NCBI RefSeq assembly: GCF_024397855.1
Contig: NZ_CP073343.1
Span: forward strand, 3,224,001-3,288,000
Source of the DNA: Marinomonas rhizomae
GTDB taxonomy: Bacteria; Pseudomonadota; Gammaproteobacteria; Pseudomonadales; Marinomonadaceae
Length of the DNA: 64,000 nt
Direction of reading: 5' to 3'
The notes beneath the pieces are model-generated. The model was not told where the DNA came from, made no database searches, and was given only the letters and a program-made list of their open reading frames with translations. Each line of letters opens with the position of its first letter. Position 1 is the stretch's first letter. The position numbers were made by a program, and so were the translations under genes. Below are positions 9,122 through 17,466 of this stretch, piece after piece.

Positions 9122-9383
9122 GGAAGGTGCGAACAAGTCTACTAAGACTCAGTCTTTCAGAGAAATCGTCAAATAAGGCGCGACTCTGAAGGAATGTAGG
9201 TACCTTTTAAAGAGTCACAACGACATGTGGCGTTTTCTCTGAAAGACCCGGAGGGCATGGTCTAAAAGCCTGTATTCTTTGTTGAGCACCTCAAAAATAG
9301 AACCACTATTCACATTCGGTACTCGTCTCGAATAGCAAGCTTTTATCCACATGCTGAGACAAGAGGACTTGTTCGTACCTTCC
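9122..9383. mobile_element. IS5-type MITE, 262 bases
   Basis: The ends are 18-base inverted repeats with one mismatch (GGAAGGTGCGAACAAGTC against GGAAGGTACGAACAAGTC), matching the ends of IS5-group insertion sequences as I remember them. TTAA at 9118-9121 and TCAA at 9384-9387 look like a 4-base target duplication with one change. There is no transposase. Inside is a nested perfect 14-base inverted repeat (9152-9165 with 9234-9247) plus a smaller hairpin, so the transcript could fold strongly. It lies between ycaO and its terminator and would be transcribed with it. Confidence 0.8.
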
Positions 9384-9396
9384 TCAAGCATAGAGC

Positions 9397-9429
9397 GTAA
9401 AAAGCGAACCTTCGGGTTCGCTTTTTTAT
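9397..9429 (+). terminator. Rho-independent terminator of ycaO
   Basis: AAAAAGCGAACC, a TTCG tetraloop and GGTTCGCTTTTTT make a near-ideal intrinsic terminator. It probably belongs to ycaO, whose stop lies about 300 bases upstream because of the inserted MITE. With the flanking A-run it may also stop transcripts from the other side. The remaining 100 bases before mltC hold no recognised signal. Confidence 0.9.
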
Positions 9430-9541
9430 TCTATTGGCCTTTCCCTGAAAGGAAACGGTTCTGATATAATTTTTCATTCTGACTTTTTCAGTCTAACGTG
9501 CTTTTACAAAAAGATTACCTACTTCAAAATTGTTTATTTAT

Positions 9542-10741
9542 ATGAGTGACAGCTGGATGTTAAATACTATTATTCGCCAATCCGCCTTTGTTTCTATTGG
9601 CTTTGTATTACTAACATTAAGTGGCTGTGAATCCATTCCACTCTCTTTCGACTCCGCTGATTCTGTAAAAAAATTATCAAAACAGATAAAAAAAGCCGAC
9701 GACATTAACGATGTAAAAGTCATTAGTAAACAAGCGAAAATCACTAGAGACGCCATTAGAGCAGACATAAAAGCGATTAAAGCCTTGTATGCCGAGCTTG
9801 ATCAAAAAGTAAATAAAAGATGGGGGAAAAGTAATAGCGAACTGCCCGAAAAGAAAAAATACGTCAAATACACCAACGACTATCAAGCAAGGACCATTGT
9901 CGATTTTGAGAAAGGCACGGTTCGTGTCGAAACGCTAACAGTAAGCTCGCCCCTCGACACTCTAAAACAAGCGGTATCAACAACACTCCTCACTACCGCC
10001 GACCCAACCAAAACCGATATTTTTTCCAGCGACGCACCAGATACGGAAGGTGTGCCTTTCTTATACCCACAAGTCATGGACCACGATGGTGTCTTGGTAA
10101 AATACCGCTGGCGAGCAGAACGTTATGCTGATTATCTCGTCACCAACAAACTAAAAAAATCCAGCTCGAACGGCAAAAGCATTTACGCGGTGGAATTCAA
10201 CCTTGTGGCACAACACGAACACCTACGCCAAGAAAAATACAGCGACTATGTTATCGCAGCGGCAAATCGCTATAATCTAGAGCCCGCGCTTATCTACGGT
10301 ATTATTGAAACCGAAAGCTCTTTTAACCCCTACGCTGTCAGCCCAGCCAACGCCTATGGATTGATGCAAGTGGTACCTGCAACAGCAGGACGAGATGTTT
10401 ATAACCTAGTGAAGAAAAAATCAGGTGAACCGACCAAAGCCGTACTTTTCTCACCAGAAAATAACATCGATATCGGCAGCGCCTATTTATACATATTACA
10501 AACTCGCTATCTGAAAAATGTGGCTAACAAAACCAGCCAAGAGTATTCCATGATTTCCGCTTACAACGGCGGCACTGGCAATGTGTTAAAAGCATTTGAC
10601 CCAGACAGAACACGCGCGATGAATAAAATAAACCAAACCTCCACCAGCAATGTGTACAAGAAACTCAGATACGATCACCCTAGAGCAGAGTCTCGCATGT
10701 ATCTTGAAAAAGTAACTAAAGCTAAAAAGAACTATGAATAA
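9542..10741 (+). CDS. mltC: Membrane-bound lytic murein transglycosylase C-like lipoprotein
   Basis: This lipoprotein cleaves peptidoglycan glycan strands to 1,6-anhydromuropeptides in the periplasm. A hydrophobic signal ends in the lipobox LTLSGC. The middle fits the MltC N-terminal (DUF3393) region (YVKYTNDYQARTIVDFEKG). The SLT domain shows the catalytic glutamate near residue 258 in ETESSFNPYAVSPANAYGLM, then ISAYNGGTGNV. The length, about 400 residues, is slightly above E. coli MltC. Start codons in frame are TTG 9530, ATG 9542 and ATG 9557; none has a strong ribosome site, so I take the first ATG. It stands alone after a terminator. Confidence 0.85.
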   Translation: MSDSWMLNTIIRQSAFVSIGFVLLTLSGCESIPLSFDSADSVKKLSKQIKKADDINDVKVISKQAKITRDAIRADIKAIKALYAELDQKVNKRWGKSNSELPEKKKYVKYTNDYQARTIVDFEKGTVRVETLTVSSPLDTLKQAVSTTLLTTADPTKTDIFSSDAPDTEGVPFLYPQVMDHDGVLVKYRWRAERYADYLVTNKLKKSSSNGKSIYAVEFNLVAQHEHLRQEKYSDYVIAAANRYNLEPALIYGIIETESSFNPYAVSPANAYGLMQVVPATAGRDVYNLVKKKSGEPTKAVLFSPENNIDIGSAYLYILQTRYLKNVANKTSQEYSMISAYNGGTGNVLKAFDPDRTRAMNKINQTSTSNVYKKLRYDHPRAESRMYLEKVTKAKKNYE

Positions 10742-10903
10742 AAGGCATCCAGTTCTTTTAGATAAAAAGTGCTGGAGAGTAAACAGTTAAATATGGCGAA
10801 CCAAGGAGGTATAACACCTAAGAAAAATGACTGAATGCTGAAATGAGTAAACAAGCAATGGATATCATCAAACAAAATTTTAAAAATAAATGGAGAGATG
10901 AGT

Positions 10904-12592
10904 ATGCGAATCAGACACTCAATGCAACGCTGGCTAATATGCGGAATAGCCATTCTTTTTACAGCAACCGCTTATTCCAATCCTACAGTGGTTTTATCGA
11001 ACACTGGGGAGATAGAAGGCAACAATAGCCAAGACGTCGATTCCTTTTTAGGCGTCCCTTATGCAAAAGCACCGGTTAGCTCGTTACGCTGGCAATCGCC
11101 TCAACAAGCAGAGCCAATACAAAGCACTGTGCAAGCTACACAAAAAGGCGCTATCTGCCCGCAATGGCAGCAAGGCAAATTTAAAGGCCAAGAAGACTGC
11201 CTTAATCTAGATATTTATCGACCAGACAAGCATAACGAGAACCTCCCCGTTCTCGTTTATATTCATGGTGGCAATAATCAAACAGGCGAAGCCAACGAAT
11301 TTGATCCTAGAGCACTGGCTAAGTCATTAAACGCTATCGTAGTACAAGTGAATTATCGCCTCGGTGTATTAGGCTTCAACCCTCTTAGAGCGATTAAAAG
11401 CAACGACCTAATCCAAGCTTCTGGTAATTTTGGACTGTTAGATCAACACGCCGCACTGCAATGGATACAAAAGAACATCAAATATTTCGGCGGACGCGCC
11501 GATCAAGTCACTGTATCTGGTTTTTCTGCTGGCGGACGAGATGTCATGGCGATGTTAATCTCCCCATTATTTAAAGACCTATTCCAGCAAGCTATTGTCT
11601 TTAGTGGTGGCATGACCACAGCCCCCGTCGCACCAAGCCAAGAAGTTTTCCGCCAAGCGTTTGCTCCACTCATCGTCGAAGATGAAATACAAACCAATGA
11701 AAACGCGGCAAAGCAATGGCTAGCCGAAGGAGGAAAAGCCGTTCAAGACTATTTACAACAACTTCCAGCAGAGCGATTAGCACCACTGATGAAAGGCGCT
11801 GGTATACGAATGAGCCACTTCCCACATTTGTATAGGGATGGTGTCGTAATACCAAAAGAGGGCTTTGATACAGCCCTTTACAATAACGTCCCAGTCATCA
11901 TGCTATCAGGCCAAACCGAATTCTCCTTCTTTGCGTTAAGTGACTCCTACTTTGTTAAAGCATGGCATTCTGGAGCATTAAGCAAAGACCCAGCATTACT
12001 TAACCAATACCGTTTTGCCTTAAACTACGGTAGCAAACTTTATAGCCTATTTAATGTTCAAAAATCAGCAGAACAGATGTTTGAACATTATCAGTCTCCT
12101 ATTTATGGCGCTGAAATTGCCTTCGGAACCAACCCTTTTGTCGCACAAAACCCACAAATGGAATTGATAGGATCATTTCACGGCGTGTTTATGCCACTCC
12201 TAGATCAAAATTGGCAACAAGCACTTTTAGGAGAAACGTTTCAGAAAGCAGGAACGCGAGACTTAGCCGAACACTTTCAGGCTTATCTAAAACGCTTTAT
12301 CCGTACAGGTAATCCAAATGATCCAAACCTAGTTAACTGGTTAACCTGGTCGCCTGAACATGAACAACAAGGTCAATCATTACTCATCCTAAATGCCAAC
12401 AAACACAAAGCGCTCATCCAAATGTCATCGAAGTCATACGATGAAAAAGCACTGCTTGATGCTATGAAGAATGATCACATCCTTCCTGAACAGGCAAAAA
12501 TGCAAATGATCAATCTGGTACTAAATGGACGCTGGTTTAGTAATGCTTTAGATCAGCAATTTCAAAACCCTTCCCTATGGCCTAAGCCATAG
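10904..12592 (+). CDS. Secreted type-B carboxylesterase
   Basis: This alpha/beta hydrolase of about 562 residues has a signal peptide (MRIRHSMQRWLICGIAILF, ending before YSNPTVV). It is predicted to cleave carboxylic esters in the periplasm or outside the cell. Visible features are the entry motif FLGVPYAKAP, EDCLNLDIYRP, the oxyanion region YIHGGNN, the nucleophile elbow GFSAG, a likely acid in GQTEFSFF and a likely catalytic histidine in SFHGVF. The ATG at 10904 is preferred over 10898 because GGAG at 10892 is then 8 bases away. A perfect hairpin follows. The natural substrate cannot be told; para-nitrobenzyl esterase and tannase-like enzymes share the fold. Confidence 0.85.
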   Translation: MRIRHSMQRWLICGIAILFTATAYSNPTVVLSNTGEIEGNNSQDVDSFLGVPYAKAPVSSLRWQSPQQAEPIQSTVQATQKGAICPQWQQGKFKGQEDCLNLDIYRPDKHNENLPVLVYIHGGNNQTGEANEFDPRALAKSLNAIVVQVNYRLGVLGFNPLRAIKSNDLIQASGNFGLLDQHAALQWIQKNIKYFGGRADQVTVSGFSAGGRDVMAMLISPLFKDLFQQAIVFSGGMTTAPVAPSQEVFRQAFAPLIVEDEIQTNENAAKQWLAEGGKAVQDYLQQLPAERLAPLMKGAGIRMSHFPHLYRDGVVIPKEGFDTALYNNVPVIMLSGQTEFSFFALSDSYFVKAWHSGALSKDPALLNQYRFALNYGSKLYSLFNVQKSAEQMFEHYQSPIYGAEIAFGTNPFVAQNPQMELIGSFHGVFMPLLDQNWQQALLGETFQKAGTRDLAEHFQAYLKRFIRTGNPNDPNLVNWLTWSPEHEQQGQSLLILNANKHKALIQMSSKSYDEKALLDAMKNDHILPEQAKMQMINLVLNGRWFSNALDQQFQNPSLWPKP

Positions 12593-12597
12593 CTACA

Positions 12598-12634
12598 TTG
12601 GCCGAATCACCCACCTGATTCGGCCAAACTTTGC
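12598..12634 (+). terminator. Perfect hairpin after the carboxylesterase
   Basis: Arms TTGGCCGAATCA and TGATTCGGCCAA (12 bases each, perfect) enclose a 6-base loop, followed by ACTTTGCGG. It starts six bases after the stop codon. The tail is only weakly T-rich, so it is a terminator or mRNA-end stabiliser. Confidence 0.6.
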
Positions 12635-12651
12635 GGCAAACTCAACTAAGA

Positions 12652-12718
12652 AGCCCCCCCCTCGCCAACGCACAGGTCACTTTGGCGTTTTTGATTTTAT
12701 TCAAGATAAGCTCTAGCT
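12652..12718 (-). pseudogene. Copy C: partial duplicate of the cbiG 3' end
   Basis: Read on the minus strand this encodes ELILNKIKNAKVTCALARG, nearly the same as the C-terminus of the intact cbiG at 17467-18243. Only about 65 bases remain, and the frame then runs on with no cbiG stop. It has the same orientation as cbiG and as copy B at 14756. It marks the outer edge of the accessory patch, between the carboxylesterase terminator and the Sel1 gene. The following 70 bases hold nothing recognised. Confidence 0.75.
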
Positions 12719-12791
12719 CGGATAATTGGAGTCAAAGTAAAATTAATTTCTTACAGTTAAACGCCCCCAGTAGCCTGTACTTGGTACAGCG

Positions 12792-14525
12792 CTACCTCAA
12801 AAGCAATCGCCCTCGCACTTTTTTATTACCATTCGACAATCGCTTCAAATTCTCTTTGGCGGATAGGCTTCCCTGAAGAGCGGCTTTTCGATACAGAACC
12901 AATGCCTTTGTTACGCTTTTAGGCACACCAGAACCAGCTTCATACAAAATAGCTAAATTATTTTGAGCGCCAGCAAAATCTTGATTCACCGCTTTTTGAT
13001 ACCATTCCACTGCAAGTGAATAGTCCTGTGTTACACCATAACCATTTTGATACATAGCACCGATATTGTTTTGAGCCGCTGCTGAGCCTTGTTTGGCGGC
13101 TTGATGAAACCACTTCCAAGCTTCTTGATAATTTTTATCTACACCACCTCCACTATAAAACAATAAACCAAGCTCTACCTGTGCATCCATATCCCCTTGT
13201 TCCGCAGATTTTCTAAACCACTTTTCTGCTTCAACTGGGTTTTTATCGACTCCAATCCCCTCGTTCAACAGGTAAGCAAGATTATACTGACCATCAGAAA
13301 GACCTTGCTCTGCCGCCATTTTATATAGCTCAATTGCACGCTGAGAATCTTGTTTTACGCCATAACCTGTTTGATACAAGGCTCCCAAATTATTCTGTGC
13401 TATTGAATTATCTTGATCGGCAGCCTTACGATACCAGCTAGCCGCCTCAAGATAGTTTTGCTCTACCCCTAAGCCTTCATCAAAAAGATAACCTAAGTTC
13501 GTCTGTGCTCTTGGGTAACCTTGATCCGCTGCCTTGCGATACCAATTAGCCGCTTCAAGATAGTTTTGCTCTACTCCTAGGCCTTCATCAAAAAGATAAC
13601 CTAAATTCGTCTGTGCTCTTGGGTAACCTTGATCCGCTGCCTTGCGATACCAATTAGCCGCTTCAAGATAGTTTTGCTCTACTCCTAGGCCTTCATCAAA
13701 AAGATAACCTAAATTCGTCTGTGCTTTTATATGTCCTTGATCTGCCGCTTTGCGATACCAATTTGCTGCCATTTCATAATCTTGTGCCACACCTTCACCC
13801 ATTTCATACATGTAGCCCAAATTATATTCAGCTTCGCCATTCTCATCTTCCGCTGCTTTCAAATACCATTTTTTTGCTTCTGTAAAATCTTGAGTAACCC
13901 CCAACCCGCTATAGTAAAAATCCCCCAAGTTCACCTGAGCATAGCTATTACCATTTAAAGCGGCTTTTAAATACCAATAAGCGGCTTTTTCATAATCTTG
14001 CTGGACCCCTAAGCCTTCCTCAAACAAATACGCCAAATTATTTTGCGCGTAATCATAGTCTTGATTTGCCGCTTTTAAATACCAAACGGATGCCGTGGTA
14101 TAATTCTGCACCACCTCTGTACCGTCTTCATACCACCAGCCCAAATAATTCTGGGCTTTAGCAAGACCACTTTTTGCAGCTAATGTCATGTAATGGAAGG
14201 CTTTATCAACATTTTCATCTCCTCCCTTAGCTTGATAAAACATCAAGGCAAGAGTGAATTGCGAATCTATATCGTTCAGATCGGCTGAAACTTGGCACAG
14301 TGACCTTGCCTTTTCATATTCACTGCTATCATAGCTAAATGCACAACCCGATTTTGCAGACAACCTAGCAAGGCGATCAGTATCAGATATATCATTTGCC
14401 TCTTTCACCCCATGCTGTGCACACCCTTGGAGAAAAACAAATAGCAAAGCTAATAAATAGTTACTTGGTTTCTTCAATAAAGATGTGAAAAAACACAGAT
14501 TGCGGAGAGGATGGAGAAGTGTCAT
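12792..14525 (-). CDS. Sel1-repeat (TPR-like) lipoprotein
   Basis: This 577-residue protein has a lipoprotein signal (lipobox FLQGC near residue 35) and then about 13 Sel1-like repeats of 36 residues, each with a pattern like NLGYLFDEGLGV and AANWYRKAADQG. Sel1 repeats form a solenoid of helix pairs used for protein binding; in bacteria many such proteins act in envelope signalling or host contact. Three central repeats are almost identical in DNA, so they are recent duplications. The gene is alone, is bounded on both sides by cbiG 3'-end fragments, and is probably acquired cargo. The partner and function are unknown. Confidence 0.85.
   Translation of the reverse strand: MTLLHPLRNLCFFTSLLKKPSNYLLALLFVFLQGCAQHGVKEANDISDTDRLARLSAKSGCAFSYDSSEYEKARSLCQVSADLNDIDSQFTLALMFYQAKGGDENVDKAFHYMTLAAKSGLAKAQNYLGWWYEDGTEVVQNYTTASVWYLKAANQDYDYAQNNLAYLFEEGLGVQQDYEKAAYWYLKAALNGNSYAQVNLGDFYYSGLGVTQDFTEAKKWYLKAAEDENGEAEYNLGYMYEMGEGVAQDYEMAANWYRKAADQGHIKAQTNLGYLFDEGLGVEQNYLEAANWYRKAADQGYPRAQTNLGYLFDEGLGVEQNYLEAANWYRKAADQGYPRAQTNLGYLFDEGLGVEQNYLEAASWYRKAADQDNSIAQNNLGALYQTGYGVKQDSQRAIELYKMAAEQGLSDGQYNLAYLLNEGIGVDKNPVEAEKWFRKSAEQGDMDAQVELGLLFYSGGGVDKNYQEAWKWFHQAAKQGSAAAQNNIGAMYQNGYGVTQDYSLAVEWYQKAVNQDFAGAQNNLAILYEAGSGVPKSVTKALVLYRKAALQGSLSAKENLKRLSNGNKKVRGRLLLR
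13441..13727 (-). repeat. 108-base tandem repeats inside the Sel1 gene
   Basis: Units start at 13441, 13549 and 13657 with exact 108-base spacing (36 codons); the third diverges after about 70 bases. Only a few bases differ among them. The unit is in frame, so slippage or recombination would change the solenoid length without breaking the reading frame. Confidence 0.85.
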
Positions 14526-14755
14526 TTTACGCCCTGTCTAAAAATTTAATATTCCATTAAAAAACAGCATTTATTTCTTATAGAAAATCACAAAATACTA
14601 TATATAAAATACCTTAAAACGCATCACATGATGCATAAAAATTCTTGGTAGAAGAATAAAAATAGGAAAAATTATCGATTCCACCACCACTTAAAGCCAT
14701 TCAAATTAATACTATTAAAGGCAAGGGTATTATTGAATGAGACTCTTTATAAAAA
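14526..14755. other. AT-rich gap upstream of the Sel1 gene
   Basis: These 230 bases are very AT-rich (for example TATATATAAAATACC near 14598) and carry no convincing reading frame. The region probably holds the promoter of the leftward Sel1 gene, but no clear -35/-10 pair could be fixed. Confidence 0.4.
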
Positions 14756-14919
14756 TTAGCTCGACTTAAACCCTCTCGCCAACGCGCAGGTCGCTTTGGT
14801 ATTTTTAATTTTATTCAAGATAAGCTCTGGTTCTGTGCCGGTTTTAATTTGGGCTGCTAACAGCGCATCAGATTCCGCGACGCCATAGACGCCGACGGTG
14901 TTGGAGATGTAGTTTGATT
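14756..14919 (-). pseudogene. Copy B: partial duplicate of the cbiG 3' end
   Basis: On the minus strand this encodes about 50 residues, including NTVGVYGVAESDALLAAQI and ILNKIKNTKATCALARGF, ending KSS and a stop. The intact CbiG C-terminus reads almost the same and ends KLS. Homology stops sharply near 14919, where the sequence passes into a broken MFS gene on the other strand. It lacks the first 80 percent of cbiG and has no start context, so it is not a working gene. Silent differences from the true cbiG suggest either an old copy or one that came from a related strain. Confidence 0.8.
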
Positions 14920-14926
14920 GAAATAA

Positions 14927-15345
14927 TTGGAAAAAGTCAGACTCCAATTATCTTTTGCATTTGTAGCGGGAGTTCTTTTTATTGCGGTTAATCTGTGGGT
15001 TCCTTTTACCAGTATAGTGCCCATTCTACCGCTTATCCAAAGTGATTTCGGCTTGTGCTCATCGGCTGCAGGTCTGCTTACTTTATTGTCATTGCTGGCA
15101 TTTGCCGCATTTTCGCCGCTGAGCGCATCTTTTTTTTTCGGAAAGTTCGGACTAGAGCATACTCTTTTGGGCACACTTATAATCATTTCTCTAGTCATAT
15201 TGCTGCGGTTTACAGGAAGTATCCGGACCTTGTACTCGGTACAATAGCGATCAGGCACAGGAATAGCCTTGGGTAACGTACTGCTGCCAGGTCTAGTTAA
15301 GCGCAACCTCTTAGCAAGCGTAGCCTCCATGGCGAGTGCTTATTC
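14927..15345 (+). pseudogene. Broken MFS transporter (CynX/NimT-like), N-terminal third
   Basis: The first frame gives FAFVAGVLFIAVNLWVPF, then LPLIQSDFGLCSSAAGLLT, the usual N-terminus of CynX-type major facilitator proteins. Near 15225 homology moves to a second frame (VLGTIAI) and near 15258 to a third (GIALGNVLLPGLVKRN, then LASVASMASAYS). It then ends, so there are two frameshifts and the last two thirds are missing. It is a remnant, joined at its 5' side to the cbiG fragment across a short inverted repeat (ATAATTGGA at 14923, its complement at 14943). The 80 bases that follow hold nothing recognised. Confidence 0.75.
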
Positions 15346-15425
15346 CATTTTGCCATAGTTTACCTCATCGTAGCGCATTACATTCTAGATTTGTCCTCTG
15401 GTACTGGGCAGAATTCGTCAACTAC

Positions 15426-16481
15426 TCACACTTCAGCCAAACGGTCATTGGCAATATTTCGTGCTGCCAATGAATCCAGTTTCAGTTGCTTTATGATGCC
15501 AATGATCATAGCAAGCTCCTGCTCCAGTAATGGCATCTTGTCCAAATCGTAGGCTGACACATCAATATCACCGACATTCATCAGGTCTCCGAAATACGCA
15601 AGCATAAACAATGCCTTATCATCACGGAACTCACAAGTAAGTCCAGACCCCTTAGCGCGCGCGCGGAACAAGTCATCGAGTTCAATGATCTGCTCCATCA
15701 AAGCCGGTGACAGCAAATAGCGGGCATACTGCTGGTCAGAGCCAAACACCTCGTAACGATTCTCAAATTCCGGATTCTCTAGCTCCACCCTGTTTTTGGC
15801 TAATGATCTCGACAACAAGTTACCCAGTTTCCCGTAGTCTGTCTTTACCACGGTATAGCCACTAAACTTGAAGGGCATAGTAATAAGCAGCGCTCCTCCA
15901 CGGTGAACATTAATATTGGACTTGTTGCCACGACGCTCCAGCTTTAGCTCGCAGAATTCAAACTTCACACCTTCAACTTCGCCTTTAATGTAATCTTCGC
16001 TACTCTTACTTGAAAACGAAGGCATTATCTCGAACGACTTGACGGCATCCAAGTCTATACACCCGTCAGCTTTGTAGTCGTAATCACCGAATGCTCGAAC
16101 CAGTACCGGGATCAGCTTTTTCTTGTAGTGTCGTATGTATTGCAACTCGGGATAAAAGACCCAAACGGCACAACCACCTAACACAATCAGGGTTAAGAAA
16201 GTTAGTTCGCCAGACACCAACATAAATAGGTCAAATGCCAGTGACGGTAACCATAACAACCAGCCAATACGGATAAACCATTTTTTTCGTCGAGCCTTGC
16301 TCGCGAGTTTTTCCAGACGAAACTGCTCCAATGGCTCCAGCAGTGGCAATATTTCCTTTTCGATTTTTAACCGGGCCGCTTCTGAGAGGTTGGTGCTCGC
16401 TTCAGGCTGGCGATAAGCAGTCCCACTGGTAAGCTGCTTAATCGCTTCCTTCGCTTGATAAAAAGTATTGAAAATACTCAT
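15426..16481 (-). CDS. DUF3137 membrane protein
   Basis: This 351-residue protein has two adjacent hydrophobic segments near residues 70-115 (IGWLLWLPSLAFDLFMLV and LTFLTLIVLGGCAVWVFY). A soluble C-terminal part has a DUF3137-type core (FSGYTVVKTDYG, then NPEFENRYEVFGSDQQYARYLLSPALM). DUF3137 proteins are commonly encoded next to LemA proteins, as here, with a 4-base overlap. The biochemical function is unknown; a joint membrane complex with LemA is inferred. It belongs to the segment bounded by cbiG 3'-end copies. Confidence 0.8.
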   Translation of the reverse strand: MSIFNTFYQAKEAIKQLTSGTAYRQPEASTNLSEAARLKIEKEILPLLEPLEQFRLEKLASKARRKKWFIRIGWLLWLPSLAFDLFMLVSGELTFLTLIVLGGCAVWVFYPELQYIRHYKKKLIPVLVRAFGDYDYKADGCIDLDAVKSFEIMPSFSSKSSEDYIKGEVEGVKFEFCELKLERRGNKSNINVHRGGALLITMPFKFSGYTVVKTDYGKLGNLLSRSLAKNRVELENPEFENRYEVFGSDQQYARYLLSPALMEQIIELDDLFRARAKGSGLTCEFRDDKALFMLAYFGDLMNVGDIDVSAYDLDKMPLLEQELAMIIGIIKQLKLDSLAARNIANDRLAEV

Positions 16482-17050
16482 GACTTAAGGAAATCATCAG
16501 CGTTAACAGGAGTGCGTTCTGCTTCAGTAACTTGGAAGAACGGCAAGGGTTCCAGTCCCATCATGGCTGCAATCACCGAGCCCGGAAAGATTTGAATGGC
16601 ATCTTTGAAACGACGGCTTGCAGCATTGTAACTGCGACGGGCTGCAGAAATATGCTCTTCCACATCCGCGTATACCCGTTGGGCTTCGACCATGCTGGTA
16701 TTGGACTTGAGGTCGGGGTAGTTTTCTACTGCCACCATCAAGCCAGAAAGTTTACTTTCCAGCGAAGATTCAAGGTCGAAGCGTTTTTCAGTGCCCGCTC
16801 TATCGGTTCTTTCTGCCGCCTTCATTACCTCAGTGCGTAGCTGAGTAATTTCAGTGAGTAATGCTTTTTCGTGTTCCATAAAGCGTGCAGCGATTTTAAG
16901 GATATTTGGAACCAGATCGGTGCGTTTCTTAAGCTGTACATCAATCCCAGACAAAGCTTCCTCTGCAGCATTACGGCGGCTAACGATAGTGGCATACCAG
17001 AAATAAAACACCAGTATGGAGGCAACAACAGCCGCGATTAACCAAGACAT
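16478..17050 (-). CDS. lemA: LemA-family membrane protein
   Basis: This is a 190-residue protein with one N-terminal membrane segment (WLIAAVVASILVFYFWYA) and long helices. LemA hallmarks are visible: VQLKKRTDLVPNILKIA, ENYPDLKSNTSMVEAQ and ISAARRSYNAASRRFKDAI. I chose the ATG at 17050, because AAGGAA is 7 bases upstream on the minus strand and the membrane segment starts there; the frame is open to 17110. It forms an operon with the DUF3137 gene. LemA proteins are widespread, with no agreed function; envelope stress or protease links are suggested in some bacteria. Confidence 0.85.
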   Translation of the reverse strand: MSWLIAAVVASILVFYFWYATIVSRRNAAEEALSGIDVQLKKRTDLVPNILKIAARFMEHEKALLTEITQLRTEVMKAAERTDRAGTEKRFDLESSLESKLSGLMVAVENYPDLKSNTSMVEAQRVYADVEEHISAARRSYNAASRRFKDAIQIFPGSVIAAMMGLEPLPFFQVTEAERTPVNADDFLKS

Positions 17051-17140
17051 TACAAAATTCCTTTTAGTGTTTGATGAGATAAGATTACTGGTTATCCCCA
17101 GCCGAATCAACCACCTAAAATCAAAGGAACATTGCGACTA

Positions 17141-17391
17141 TCACTTTCGCACCTTACTTAAACAACTGTCTTCTAGCAATTGACCATCTACCCGATACTT
17201 AAACATTTCTCGATGGACACCAAATAGCTTTTCTTTTGTTCTACCCAATGAAAGCGTATGTGGTTTTAATAAATCACTCCGAACACCTAAACCATTGTAT
17301 TGATAACTTGACCAAAAATAGTCCGCTGGGGGTTTTACCATATCAGCGCTAAGAGGACGTAACTCTATATAGTGGTATAAATGAAATCAAA
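17141..17391 (-). pseudogene. REP-associated tyrosine (Y1/IS200-like) transposase remnant
   Basis: On the minus strand the frame reads YIELRPLSADMVKPPADY, then FWSSYQYNGLGV and LLKPHTLSLG. This matches the C-terminal region of RAYT/Y1 transposases (usual pattern YIELNPVRAGMV, PADYPWSSYR, PHPLYLALG). The catalytic HUH and tyrosine part is missing, with a stop codon just upstream of the preserved part, so it cannot be active. It lies between lemA and the true cbiG 3' end. The 75 bases between it and cbiG hold nothing else recognised. Confidence 0.7.
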
Positions 17392-17466
17392 TTCAGTTTA
17401 ATTTCTGCCTTCACAAGCTGCATGCGCTCCAAACAACTCTATTAGTAAATGAGCCCATCATAATTT

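Noticed and set aside
9122..9383. Structured ncRNA (6S, RNase P or tmRNA)
   Set aside because: None of the expected conserved parts is present, while the IS5-type ends and target duplication explain it as a MITE.
12631..12876. Plus-strand open frame of 81 codons
   Set aside because: It is antisense to the cbiG 3'-end copy C and the end of the Sel1 gene, with no ribosome site or known domain.
15055..15276. Second plus-strand open frame in the MFS region
   Set aside because: Only a short part of it (VLGTIAI) belongs to the frameshifted MFS remnant; it is not a separate gene.
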